Assembly (NCBI RefSeq): GCF_002741945.1
Contig: NZ_MDVN01000009.1
Coordinates: forward strand, 124,001-188,000
Reading direction: 5' to 3'
DNA from: Gaetbulibacter sp. 4G1
Lineage (GTDB): Bacteria > Bacteroidota > Bacteroidia > Flavobacteriales > Flavobacteriaceae
Length of the DNA: 64,000 nucleotides
Shown here piece after piece: positions 29,900-37,588 of the stretch. Position 1 is the first letter of the stretch. Each line of letters starts with the position of its first letter. Position numbers and translations under genes: made by a program. The notes beneath the pieces were generated by a model. The model was not told the origin of the DNA, ran no database searches, and was given only the letters and a program-made list of their open reading frames with translations.

Positions 29900-30907
29900 T
29901 TAGCTCTTTACTTTAAAAGTATAAGTAGAGATTAAATCACCCTTTATAAAAAAATGCACATCGTAAAAACCTGTGTACTTAAACTTATACTCAACAGTTA
30001 ATAATTGATTTTTAATTGTTGTAGAGTCAGGATTAATCTTTTTACTGTTGTAACCACTATCAATTAACAGCTTAACATCTTTAACAACTACTGGCTTAAG
30101 AAGTTCAAATTTAAAAGTCACTTTTTCATTTTTAAGTATAGTGTTATGCATTTTTTGGGGTTCAAAATGATTATTAAGATTTGCATAAGCCTTACCATAA
30201 ATTATAGGCGCTTCAATAAATGCTTTAAATGAAGTTTTATCAAAATCATCTAAAAGCAACCATTTTTTATCAACAGGAAAATGATTTATAGCAAAGAGTT
30301 TTGGATTTGATAGAAAGAACCCGTCGTTATACTGAAATTCAAATATAGAGGTCGATGGGTTTGGTATCCCACTTGCCCAAGTAGGGTCGCAAAGATACCA
30401 TTTCCCATTAAGTTTAACAGCATTCCATGAGTGGTTTGGAATATCAAGTTTCTCAACATCTACAGTACTTGTTCTAGCAAAACCATGTACAATCTCACAA
30501 TCAATATTAGCTAAATCTGAAAGCTTTTTTATAAGATAAGCATAGCCCGTACAGATAGTTTTGTTGTTTTTTATAAGTTTTTTAAGTGTTGCTTTCCTAA
30601 ACTGACTATTCCAATTTTGAAGCTTAAGACTATCGTTTTTATAACGCTGTCTTTTTCGCATGTTTTTTGTGTAATAAACATAATCGTTGGCTATGTTTCC
30701 GCAAACCCAGGTAAAAATTGCTCGAAAACGCTCAACATCGGTTGTTAGTTTGGAAGTAAGCTTGTATGATAATTCAGGTAAATTATTAAGTCTTTCATTT
30801 TTGCATTCCAAAGCAATTCTATCAGCCTTTGTAAAATCTATAGTATCAAAATCAGATATTTGAGCATGAGATTGGAATGCAAAAATTAAAAGAAATAAAT
30901 ATCGCAT
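29900..30907 (-). CDS. Transglutaminase-like periplasmic protein
   Basis: 335 residues with a signal peptide (MRYLFLLIFAFQSHAQ). The transglutaminase-like triad is visible: Cys in TICTGYAYL (~118), His in PNHSWNAV (~158) and Asp in LCDPTWASG (~173). The C-terminal ~120 residues form a beta-rich domain (KVTFKFELLKP to FFIKGDL). In bacteria these enzymes are proteases or peptide cross-linkers, often without proven transglutaminase activity. It acts in the periplasm or at the cell surface. It is monocistronic and convergent with groEL. Confidence 0.8.
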   Translation of the reverse strand: MRYLFLLIFAFQSHAQISDFDTIDFTKADRIALECKNERLNNLPELSYKLTSKLTTDVERFRAIFTWVCGNIANDYVYYTKNMRKRQRYKNDSLKLQNWNSQFRKATLKKLIKNNKTICTGYAYLIKKLSDLANIDCEIVHGFARTSTVDVEKLDIPNHSWNAVKLNGKWYLCDPTWASGIPNPSTSIFEFQYNDGFFLSNPKLFAINHFPVDKKWLLLDDFDKTSFKAFIEAPIIYGKAYANLNNHFEPQKMHNTILKNEKVTFKFELLKPVVVKDVKLLIDSGYNSKKINPDSTTIKNQLLTVEYKFKYTGFYDVHFFIKGDLISTYTFKVKS

Positions 30908-30939
30908 TATTTTCGTTTAAGCAACGCTATGTATGTAGA

Positions 30940-31374
30940 TTAATTAGATCGTTTGGATTTATAAGGCTTATCAGTATTTAAAGCTCCTACAAATTCAATT
31001 AAATCTTCCGTTAACATTGGTCTTATAAAAGTGGTATCATCTTTAATTTTTACTTCTATTGTGTCGTAACCTAAGTAACTTATAAGTAAGACATCACCTG
31101 TTTTTAGAGACTTAGGAAATGTAAATTCTCCTTTGCTGTTAGAAACTGTTCCTATTTTAGACCCCTTTAATGTAATACTAGCTGTTTCTAAAGGGCCTTC
31201 TTCATTACTAACAATACCTTTAATGGTTCTTTCATTTTGTGCAACTTCAGTTGAAGGTGTTTTTTCAGATTGTCCATAAACAGGATTAAACATAAGAGTA
31301 GTAATCATTAATACTGCTACGTAACCAATCGTACTAAGAGCGCTTTTTTTGGGAAATTTTAATTGAGTTTTCAT
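30940..31374 (-). CDS. Membrane-anchored carboxypeptidase-regulatory-like domain protein
   Basis: The ATG at 31374 gives MKTQLKFPKKSALSTIGYVAVLMITTLMFNPVYGQ, a basic N-terminus plus hydrophobic export segment. An upstream start (31446) adds an unconserved 24 residues. The mature part holds one CarboxypepD_reg-like/TonB-plug domain: ERTIKGIVSNEEGPLETASI, LKGSKIGTVSNSKGEFTF and DVLLISYLGYDTIEVKI. Free-standing versions of this domain occur widely in Bacteroidota and their role is unclear. It is 144 residues long. Confidence 0.75.
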   Translation of the reverse strand: MKTQLKFPKKSALSTIGYVAVLMITTLMFNPVYGQSEKTPSTEVAQNERTIKGIVSNEEGPLETASITLKGSKIGTVSNSKGEFTFPKSLKTGDVLLISYLGYDTIEVKIKDDTTFIRPMLTEDLIEFVGALNTDKPYKSKRSN

Positions 31375-31602
31375 AATTCTAAATGTTTTGTTTTCATCAA
31401 ATCTATCATTAGAAACATTATTATAAAAGTTACATTGAGTAAGCAATCGATTTGAATGAGTGAAGATACTAAATCTTAAAGCGAATTACAATTACATACT
31501 TAAAGAACAGCATTTTATATCGCAATTTTAACATTATTGGTATTCAAAAAATAATGCGAATGTTTTACATAAACCTCTGTTATATAAAATACAGCCTAAA
31601 AC

Positions 31603-31630
31603 AAAAAACCCAAGCTAATTGGCTTGGGAT
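31603..31630 (-). terminator. Terminator of the metal-handling operon
   Basis: Arms CCCAAGC (31609-31615) and GCTTGGG (31622-31628) flank a short A+T-rich loop and are followed by a T run on the minus strand. It lies 22 bases after the stop of the HMA protein at 31652. Confidence 0.75.
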
Positions 31631-31651
31631 TTGATAATTCAAATTTTATTT

Positions 31652-32041
31652 TTAGTGATTGTGACCATCATCTTTTTTATGCTCTTCACCTTCTTTATGA
31701 CTGTCTTTAACGTCTTCATCTCTATATTTACAACACGGATGTACTGAAGCATAAGCCTCATCTGTTGCCTTTATTTCTTTTGTATCATGACCAACACCAG
31801 CAATTGTTTTCTGTATGGTTTTTAAATCGGTCTTGCGTTCATCATAGATAAGCTTTAACTCATGAGTTTTAACATTCCAAACTGCAGACTTCACTCCTTT
31901 TGATGTTAAACAAGCCTTTTCTATACGATTTTTACACATCATACAAACACCATCAACCTCCATAGATGCTTTTGCATTTTTATTTTGTGCAAATGTTGTT
32001 GTTCCTATTAGCATTAAAGCTAAAATCATTATTTTTTTCAT
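31652..32041 (-). CDS. Periplasmic heavy-metal-associated (HMA) protein with His-rich tail
   Basis: 129 residues: signal peptide (MKKIMILALMLIGTTTFAQ), an HMA ferredoxin-like domain with a modified metal loop GVCMMCKNRIEKAC (~30-45), a second Cys pair HPCCKYRDED (~100), and a His/Glu/Asp-rich tail ending DGHNH. This suits binding of soft metals such as Cu(I) in the periplasm. It lies at the end of a minus-strand cluster containing a TonB receptor and an HMA membrane protein. A metal-scavenging or detoxifying role is inferred. Confidence 0.8.
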   Translation of the reverse strand: MKKIMILALMLIGTTTFAQNKNAKASMEVDGVCMMCKNRIEKACLTSKGVKSAVWNVKTHELKLIYDERKTDLKTIQKTIAGVGHDTKEIKATDEAYASVHPCCKYRDEDVKDSHKEGEEHKKDDGHNH

Positions 32042-32059
32042 TGTATTCTTACTTTTGTT

Positions 32060-32118
32060 TGTCAGGTCGAGCGCAGTCGAAACCTAATTATTGCCTCTCG
32101 ACTGCGCTCGAGGTGACA
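32060..32118. repeat. REP-like inverted repeat with TCGACTGCGCTCGA core
   Basis: Two 21-base arms (32060-32080 and 32098-32118) are complementary apart from two central mismatches, with 14 bp perfect around TCGAGCGCAGTCGA. They flank a 17-base loop. The G+C-rich core differs strongly from the local A+T-rich DNA. The motif TTCGACTGCGCTC recurs at 39162-39174. Such palindromes are dispersed between genes in Flavobacteriaceae. Confidence 0.75.
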
Positions 32119-32125
32119 TTTACTT

Positions 32126-34375
32126 TTATTTTATTTTAAATCGTAATCCAGCATAATAACTTGCTCCAAAAATTGGGCCATATACAAAGGTCGTATCAAA
32201 ATTTGAACCAAAAGGATCATTTGCTCCTAAAATAGGATTATCCTGCCTTACATTTGTTATATTTTCTCCACCTAAATATACTTCAAATTTTGGAGAAAAT
32301 ACTTTAGTTACTTGAGCATTTAACGTGCCAAGTGTTGGAGTGTTTTCAGGTAATTGATATTGAACTGGGTTTCCTGCTGTTGATGAGAACCGCTGCTCTC
32401 CTAACCAATTATAAGTTGCGTCAAATTTCCATTGAGCACCATTTTCGTGCTTACGCGTTTCGTACGATGCATTAGCAAACAAACGATTTGTTGGCACTAA
32501 TGGTTTTGATAATTTACCCGAGTTATAATCAGTTTTTACATCGTAATATTTATAAGCCATTCGTAAATCGAAATGTTCAAATACGCTATAATTCAGTTCC
32601 ACCTGAAAGCTATTCGCATAACTTTTACCCTCCAAATTATAGAAATTTACTTCTTGGGGATTTTCAAAATCTATAACAACTTGATTTTTAAAATCGGTTT
32701 TATAATAATCTAAGGTAATATCAGCTTTTCTTCCAAAAAGATTAAATCCTTGTAAAAAAGATACCCCATAATTCCATGCAATTTCTGGGTTTAATCCGTA
32801 AATACCTCCATTTGTGTCTAAAATATTTATAGCTCTTGAGGTAGAAAATATACTTTGATTTTCGGCAAAAATATTAGCACTTCTTTTTCCTCGGCCAAAA
32901 GAAGCTCTTAAAGCTGATTTCTCCCATGGTGTATATCGTGCATGAACTCGAGGTGTAACAAAAGTGCCTAATAAATTATGATTATCTACTCGAACACCTG
33001 CTGTTAAATTTAACTTATCGAGGTTATCAAAATTATATTCAAAAAAGGCGCCAATTGAATGTTCGGTTCTTTCGTAATTTGAATTTAACGTTTGTGCATT
33101 TACCAATTCATCGTAATGATCATATGTATAACTTAATCCTGTTTTAATTTTGTGCCTAGAGTCGCTAATAATAGAATTATAAATTGCGTTAGCATATAAA
33201 CTATTGTGTTTAATATCATATTGATTTAACCCATAATACGAATCTTGTTTATGGCTACTAAACGCTGTTTGCACTCCAATACTTTGCCAAGGGATTTCTG
33301 GATTCACATAACCAAATTTTGTTGATACTTCATACCGGCGGGTATTAATTTCGCTTCCCCAAGCATTGGTTGTTCCTCTGTCTGTTTTTGGGTTAAAATT
33401 AACTTGCCCAGTCTGCTTTTCATCATCTAAAACTTTTAGATTTATAAAGCTCACAAAACCTTTTTCGGTATCGATGTATTGCCATCGGTTCATTACATTT
33501 ATTTGATTATATAATGGCATATCTAAAAAATTATCGTCATTCACGTCATGATTAACTTGATGCGTATTACCATGTAAATACAAACCCGTACTCCATTTAT
33601 CGCTTACTACCGTATTTATATGCGTATTTAATTCAAAACGTCCGTTAGCATTAGCATAAACGTTTACAAATAATTTATCATCTGTAGTTGGCTTTACAAG
33701 TTCTGCGTTTATTTGTCCTGCAATACTTTCAAAACCATTAACTACGCTTCCAGCTCCTTTAGTAATTTGAATACTCTCTACCCATGTCCCTGGTATAAAA
33801 CTCATTCCAAAAGCTTGGGATGCACCACGAATAGATGGTATGTTTTCAGTAGCAATTAAAATGTACGGGCTTGTTAAACCTAACATTTTTATTTGTCGAG
33901 TACCTGTAACTGCATCAGCAAAATTAACATCGATAGATGGGTTGGTTTCAAAACTTTCAGATAAATTACAACAAGCCGCTTTTAGCAATTCGTCACTACT
34001 TACAGTAAATGTATTTGTTGCTTGCAAATACGATTTGGCAGTCGCTTGCTTTCTAGAAGTTACTGTTACAGCATCTAAATTATCTGTTGGCTGCAACCAG
34101 TAATGTACCATTTTTGGTTCATTTACAGTAATTGTATCGGTTTTAAAACCAACATAACTAATTACCAGTTTAGTGTATTCTTTTTTATATGGAATTGTGA
34201 ATTTTCCATCAATATCTGTTACTGTTCCAACAGAAGTATCGAGCCAATATACATTAGCACCAGCTAATCCTATATGCTCATTTTTTTCATTAGCCTCCAT
34301 AATCATTCCGCTAATCTTGTCTTGCGAAAAGCTTAATAAAGGCAATATAAATATTATATATATTAAATGTTTCAT
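32126..34375 (-). CDS. TonB-dependent receptor, probable metal uptake
   Basis: 749 residues. Signal peptide (MKHLIYIIFILPLLSFSQ), N-terminal CarboxypepD_reg-like domain (~20-105), plug (~120-225) with ILIATENIPSIRG and IQITKGAGSVVNGFESIAGQI, then the 22-strand barrel ending YYAGLRFKIK. A Cys-Cys pair sits in the plug (KAACCNLSESF). Neighbours encode HMA proteins, so the substrate is probably a metal or metal chelate, most likely copper (inference). It overlaps no gene and lies 3 bases from the HMA-membrane gene upstream, implying one operon. Confidence 0.88.
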   Translation of the reverse strand: MKHLIYIIFILPLLSFSQDKISGMIMEANEKNEHIGLAGANVYWLDTSVGTVTDIDGKFTIPYKKEYTKLVISYVGFKTDTITVNEPKMVHYWLQPTDNLDAVTVTSRKQATAKSYLQATNTFTVSSDELLKAACCNLSESFETNPSIDVNFADAVTGTRQIKMLGLTSPYILIATENIPSIRGASQAFGMSFIPGTWVESIQITKGAGSVVNGFESIAGQINAELVKPTTDDKLFVNVYANANGRFELNTHINTVVSDKWSTGLYLHGNTHQVNHDVNDDNFLDMPLYNQINVMNRWQYIDTEKGFVSFINLKVLDDEKQTGQVNFNPKTDRGTTNAWGSEINTRRYEVSTKFGYVNPEIPWQSIGVQTAFSSHKQDSYYGLNQYDIKHNSLYANAIYNSIISDSRHKIKTGLSYTYDHYDELVNAQTLNSNYERTEHSIGAFFEYNFDNLDKLNLTAGVRVDNHNLLGTFVTPRVHARYTPWEKSALRASFGRGKRSANIFAENQSIFSTSRAINILDTNGGIYGLNPEIAWNYGVSFLQGFNLFGRKADITLDYYKTDFKNQVVIDFENPQEVNFYNLEGKSYANSFQVELNYSVFEHFDLRMAYKYYDVKTDYNSGKLSKPLVPTNRLFANASYETRKHENGAQWKFDATYNWLGEQRFSSTAGNPVQYQLPENTPTLGTLNAQVTKVFSPKFEVYLGGENITNVRQDNPILGANDPFGSNFDTTFVYGPIFGASYYAGLRFKIK

Positions 34376-34378
34376 TTT

Positions 34379-35107
34379 TTAATTGTAGGTTTTTAACAGC
34401 ATGATAACAGCCATAACAATCATAACGCTGTTTTCTATAAATGTGGCTTTCGTCATTGGTAATTTTAAAGCCGTACCGAGGCAAGCACAACGAATAGTTT
34501 TTTTACTTAAAAGTGTTTTTGAAACTCCAATAGTTGTAAGACCCAAAATGATTAAAGTGATAATTAATGCTATAGAAATTTGTATACGCATTAAAAAAAG
34601 TAAACCCAACGCCAACTCAATAAACGGATATAACCAGCCATAAGCAGGAATCACCTTAGCCAAAGGGTCGTACATTTTAAAAGACTCTGGAAATCCTTTT
34701 AAATCTAAAAACTTAAAGAAACTAAAAACAACATAAAACAACCCCATAAAATCGAGCATAAAACCATTGGTATTCCAAGGGTTATAATTCAATAAAATAG
34801 ATGCTCCTATTATAAAAGTAAAGATTAAAAATAAAGGAAAAAGCTGTTGCAAATCACTTTTTTTATCCTCTTCTATTATGGAAGAAGCAAAAACATTTGT
34901 TTCTTGTTTTTCAGAAATAGTGTATTTATTAGATAAAGCGTTTTGTAAAGATTCTATTAAAATATGTTGAGACATTTCAATAGTTACTTCACTTTTTTCA
35001 AGACTTACTTTAGCATTTACAACCTGTTTTAAAGCATTCAGTTTGTCTTCAACCGAAGTTTTACAACCATTACAAGTCATACCTGTAACTGTATATGTAT
35101 GTATCAT
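34379..35107 (-). CDS. HMA domain fused to a MauE/DoxX-like membrane domain
   Basis: 242 residues. Residues 1-70 are a heavy-metal-associated domain with GMTCNGCKTSVE. After a short linker come four to five TM helices (~88-108, 120-140, 150-180, 180-200 and 218-240) with YNPWNTNG and GWLYPFIELALGL, typical of MauE/DoxX-like proteins. A Cys pair, RCACLG, lies between late helices. The design suggests metal or thiol transfer across the inner membrane. It starts the operon that continues with the TonB receptor. Confidence 0.8.
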   Translation of the reverse strand: MIHTYTVTGMTCNGCKTSVEDKLNALKQVVNAKVSLEKSEVTIEMSQHILIESLQNALSNKYTISEKQETNVFASSIIEEDKKSDLQQLFPLFLIFTFIIGASILLNYNPWNTNGFMLDFMGLFYVVFSFFKFLDLKGFPESFKMYDPLAKVIPAYGWLYPFIELALGLLFLMRIQISIALIITLIILGLTTIGVSKTLLSKKTIRCACLGTALKLPMTKATFIENSVMIVMAVIMLLKTYN

Positions 35108-35176
35108 GATTTTGTATTTGATTAAATAAATAATTTTAAATTTTCGCTAAAGCGGAAATAATAAACATTTATAAAA

Positions 35177-35578
35177 TCAAATTAGGAAAGTATCGTTAAG
35201 CACTTGTATATCTCTAACCAGATTAGGTGGAGAATAGTTTTTATGAGGAACTATTTGCTGGGATAAGCCTTCAAAAAGATTAACATAAGAATAAATAAAT
35301 GACGCTAAAAACTGCTGTTGTTCAAATTCTAAATCGTCAAACGAAGAAAATTTTAACTCATCTTGACCTTGAATAACATTAATTTCGTCTTTGCAGCATG
35401 TTTTCTTTTGTAATATCTCTAAAGCTTCCATTTCACATTTCTCTGCTTCAACAAAAACAGAAACATCAACCAAAACATCGCCACAATAGTGTTTTTCTAT
35501 AGTAAAAGACACTGTTGAAAACAACACTAAAAGTGTAAGCAGCACTGAAAAGGTTTTATGTAAAAATAGTTTTATCAC
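35177..35578 (-). CDS. HYC_CC_PP-type small exported protein
   Basis: 133 residues starting at a GTG (35578) that yields MIKLFLHKTFSVLLTLLVLFSTVSF, a good signal peptide. A frame from 35593 uses TTG inside the promoter element. Three family marks are in order: HYCG (~36), KTCCKDE (~70) and a C-terminal YSPPN. These Cys/His marks suggest metal binding. It lies upstream of the HMA-MauE gene, consistent with a joint role in metal handling. Function is unproven. Confidence 0.7.
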   Translation of the reverse strand: MIKLFLHKTFSVLLTLLVLFSTVSFTIEKHYCGDVLVDVSVFVEAEKCEMEALEILQKKTCCKDEINVIQGQDELKFSSFDDLEFEQQQFLASFIYSYVNLFEGLSQQIVPHKNYSPPNLVRDIQVLNDTFLI

Positions 35579-35582
35579 ATAG

Positions 35583-35590
35583 CAAAAATA
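35583..35590 (-). promoter_or_regulatory. -7 element directly before the HYC_CC_PP gene
   Basis: On the minus strand TATTTTTG (followed by C) matches TAnnTTTGC and ends only 4 bases before the GTG start, so the transcript would be almost leaderless. No good -33 box was found. Confidence 0.4.
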
Positions 35591-35635
35591 CAAAAACTTA
35601 AAATCAATCCTCCTATTTTATAAAATGATTAACAG

Positions 35636-36064
35636 TTATTTTTTTAGTTTATGATAGTAAAATGCTGGTAGTAACAAGATTAAAATTATAGGTTGAATTA
35701 AAAAGCGACGGAGATTAAAAAAAAGATAATATGTCTCTTGTTTTGGGTTTAAAACAAAGTACATGTAGCCTGAAATCAATAAAACAAAAGCAATTATGTA
35801 AACAAAACCAGAAAACTTAATAATGCTTTTATCTTTAAAAAATACAAATAAAATAGCTAAAGAAATAGCAGTATTTATAGCATATCTTAAAACTGTATAT
35901 ATAGTCAATTTAAACACCTCAACTTTTGGACTATCTGCATATAAATAATCGTTTTTAAAAAACTCTAAATAAGGGTCGTAAAATAATTCATTTTCAAAAA
36001 AACGTATTAAAATTAACAGCCCAAAAAGTATAAAAAGCAATACGTATTTAGTAAACTTACTCAT
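35636..36064 (-). CDS. Exosortase F system-associated membrane protein
   Basis: 142 residues with four predicted TM helices (~6-22, 50-75, 80-105 and 118-138) and a conserved-looking periplasmic stretch (RFFENELFYDPYLEFFKNDY). It directly follows xrtF with an 8-base overlap, the arrangement defining this partner of exosortase F in Flavobacteriia. Its exact role is unknown. It probably helps the sorting enzyme in the inner membrane. Confidence 0.8.
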   Translation of the reverse strand: MSKFTKYVLLFILFGLLILIRFFENELFYDPYLEFFKNDYLYADSPKVEVFKLTIYTVLRYAINTAISLAILFVFFKDKSIIKFSGFVYIIAFVLLISGYMYFVLNPKQETYYLFFNLRRFLIQPIILILLLPAFYYHKLKK

Positions 36065-36608
36065 GCGCAGTTTTTAAGTTTGAAAAACGATTCACCCAAA
36101 AAATCCATAATAAAAAAACAAAGCCATAAATAACCGCAGGAAAAACTATATCGTGTAAAACAGCTTGTCTTTCTGGATAATGGTATAATGCTATAGTGAA
36201 TAAAGCAATTCGTATTAAATTTGCGGCATAAATTAAAACACTCCCAGATAAAATAAAAAATAAGGTAGTTTTAAGTTTTCCTGAAAAAGCAATAATGAAC
36301 GACACAAACAAAATAATAACGCTTATCGAATTACACCCCTCTATAACTCTAGCTAAATATTTGCCATTTAAAATAACTTTTATCGAAGCCTCTTCAGGAT
36401 GTGGAAACATTTGTGTATCATACCCAAAACCGTTTAATAAAACATCTGTTTGTTTTGCAACCAAATGTGTTAAATAATCTGGGTAGAATTTGGACCCTTC
36501 AGAAAACTCTAAGTAAAAATGATATAAAGTTGAAAAGCCTATATACACAATTAAAAATGTGAGTATAAACTTTATAACCAATTTATATTTAACAAAAAGT
36601 TCTTGCAA
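36057..36608 (-). CDS. xrtF: Exosortase family protein XrtF
   Basis: 183 residues with multiple TM helices and the exosortase catalytic triad: Cys92 in VIEGCNSISV, Arg133 in ANLIRIALF and His152 in LHDIVFPA. Exosortases cleave and transfer proteins bearing a C-terminal sorting signal in the inner membrane. The XrtF branch is limited to Flavobacteriia. No candidate substrate with a matching C-terminal tripartite signal was seen in this window. It is co-transcribed with the 142-residue partner gene. Confidence 0.9.
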   Translation of the reverse strand: MQELFVKYKLVIKFILTFLIVYIGFSTLYHFYLEFSEGSKFYPDYLTHLVAKQTDVLLNGFGYDTQMFPHPEEASIKVILNGKYLARVIEGCNSISVIILFVSFIIAFSGKLKTTLFFILSGSVLIYAANLIRIALFTIALYHYPERQAVLHDIVFPAVIYGFVFLLWIFWVNRFSNLKTAHE

Positions 36609-36694
36609 AAAAAATACGTTTAAAGTTAAAATTATCTGAAACTAAATATCGAATTTACACCTTTTTAAATACTTTTACCAAAACTTTTGAATTT

Positions 36695-37150
36695 ATGCCT
36701 TTTGAATTACTAAAACCTCAAGTAGAAACCATTATTTCTGATTCTACAAAAACTACTGAAGAACGTTTATTATCTATCTGTCAATTGTTAGAAACAAACA
36801 TTAATTATTACAATTGGGTGGGTTTTTATTTTGCTAATGGCGATAAAAAAGAATTGCATTTGGGTCCTTATGTTGGAGAACCAACAGACCATACTATTAT
36901 ACCGTTTGGAAAAGGTATTTGCGGACAAGTAGCTGTAAGTAACGAAAATTTTGTGGTACCAGATGTTGCCGCTCAAGACAATTATATTGCCTGTAGTATT
37001 ACTGTCAAAGCAGAAATTGTAGTGCCTATTTTTGTGAATGGAAAAAATATTGGACAAATAGATATAGACTCGAATACTCCAGATCCTTTTACAGAGAAAG
37101 ATGAACGATTTTTAGAGTTTGTTTGCGAGAAGGTTGCGGCAATTATTTAA
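36695..37150 (+). CDS. GAF-domain free methionine-R-sulfoxide reductase
   Basis: 151 residues, a single GAF domain of the fRMsr type. Marks are NWVGFYF, GPYVGEP and FGKGICGQVAVS with Cys76, then VVPDVAAQDNYIACS with Cys100 and AEIVVPIF. These Cys fit the catalytic and resolving residues of fRMsr, which reduces free Met-R-sulfoxide. One of the three family Cys is absent or shifted, so activity is probable but not certain. It stands alone, divergent from xrtF. Confidence 0.8.
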   Translation: MPFELLKPQVETIISDSTKTTEERLLSICQLLETNINYYNWVGFYFANGDKKELHLGPYVGEPTDHTIIPFGKGICGQVAVSNENFVVPDVAAQDNYIACSITVKAEIVVPIFVNGKNIGQIDIDSNTPDPFTEKDERFLEFVCEKVAAII

Positions 37151-37161
37151 GTAGGTTCTAT

Positions 37162-37416
37162 TTATTTAGCAAAAACGTCAATTAACTTCTTAAGCAGAAA
37201 AGAAATTAAGACAACAATAAATAGAAATAAAGTTATTGTAAAAATAATCCCAAGCCAAAAATTAATATTTGTAATATCCCAAGCCCAACCTACAGTTTTA
37301 TTAAGACTCCATGTATGCTCTTTAATAAAACTAAGATAGAAAAAAAGAAAAATTGAAGTTAGAATTAAAACTCTAATAAAATACCAACCAAACGTTCTCT
37401 TAGGCTTAACTTTCAT
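37162..37416 (-). CDS. Small two-TM membrane protein
   Basis: 84 residues: a basic N-terminus (MKVKPKRTFGWYF), TM1 (~12-28), a Trp-rich loop (HTWSLNKTVGWAWDITN) and TM2 (~52-75). No family was recognised. It is convergent with the fRMsr gene. The clean hydrophobic pattern and good start favour a real gene. Confidence 0.55.
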   Translation of the reverse strand: MKVKPKRTFGWYFIRVLILTSIFLFFYLSFIKEHTWSLNKTVGWAWDITNINFWLGIIFTITLFLFIVVLISFLLKKLIDVFAK

Positions 37417-37556
37417 AAAGTAAAAATACTACTATTTTAGAATTTGGTTTTTCTCTCTATTTTAGAATTTGGCACAACTGTTAACAACTTCTTTATTTAG
37501 TTGAAAAAAGGCCTCGTTTTTTAGTCTTATCCAGCTTTTTTTTTAACTGAAATAAC

Positions 37557-37564
37557 TACTTTTG
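37557..37564 (+). promoter_or_regulatory. -7 promoter element of purH
   Basis: TACTTTTG followed by C matches TAnnTTTGC, 25 bases before the purH ATG. No TTTG was found at the -33 spacing. Confidence 0.5.
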
Positions 37565-37588
37565 CGCTTTAACACACAACACACTAAA

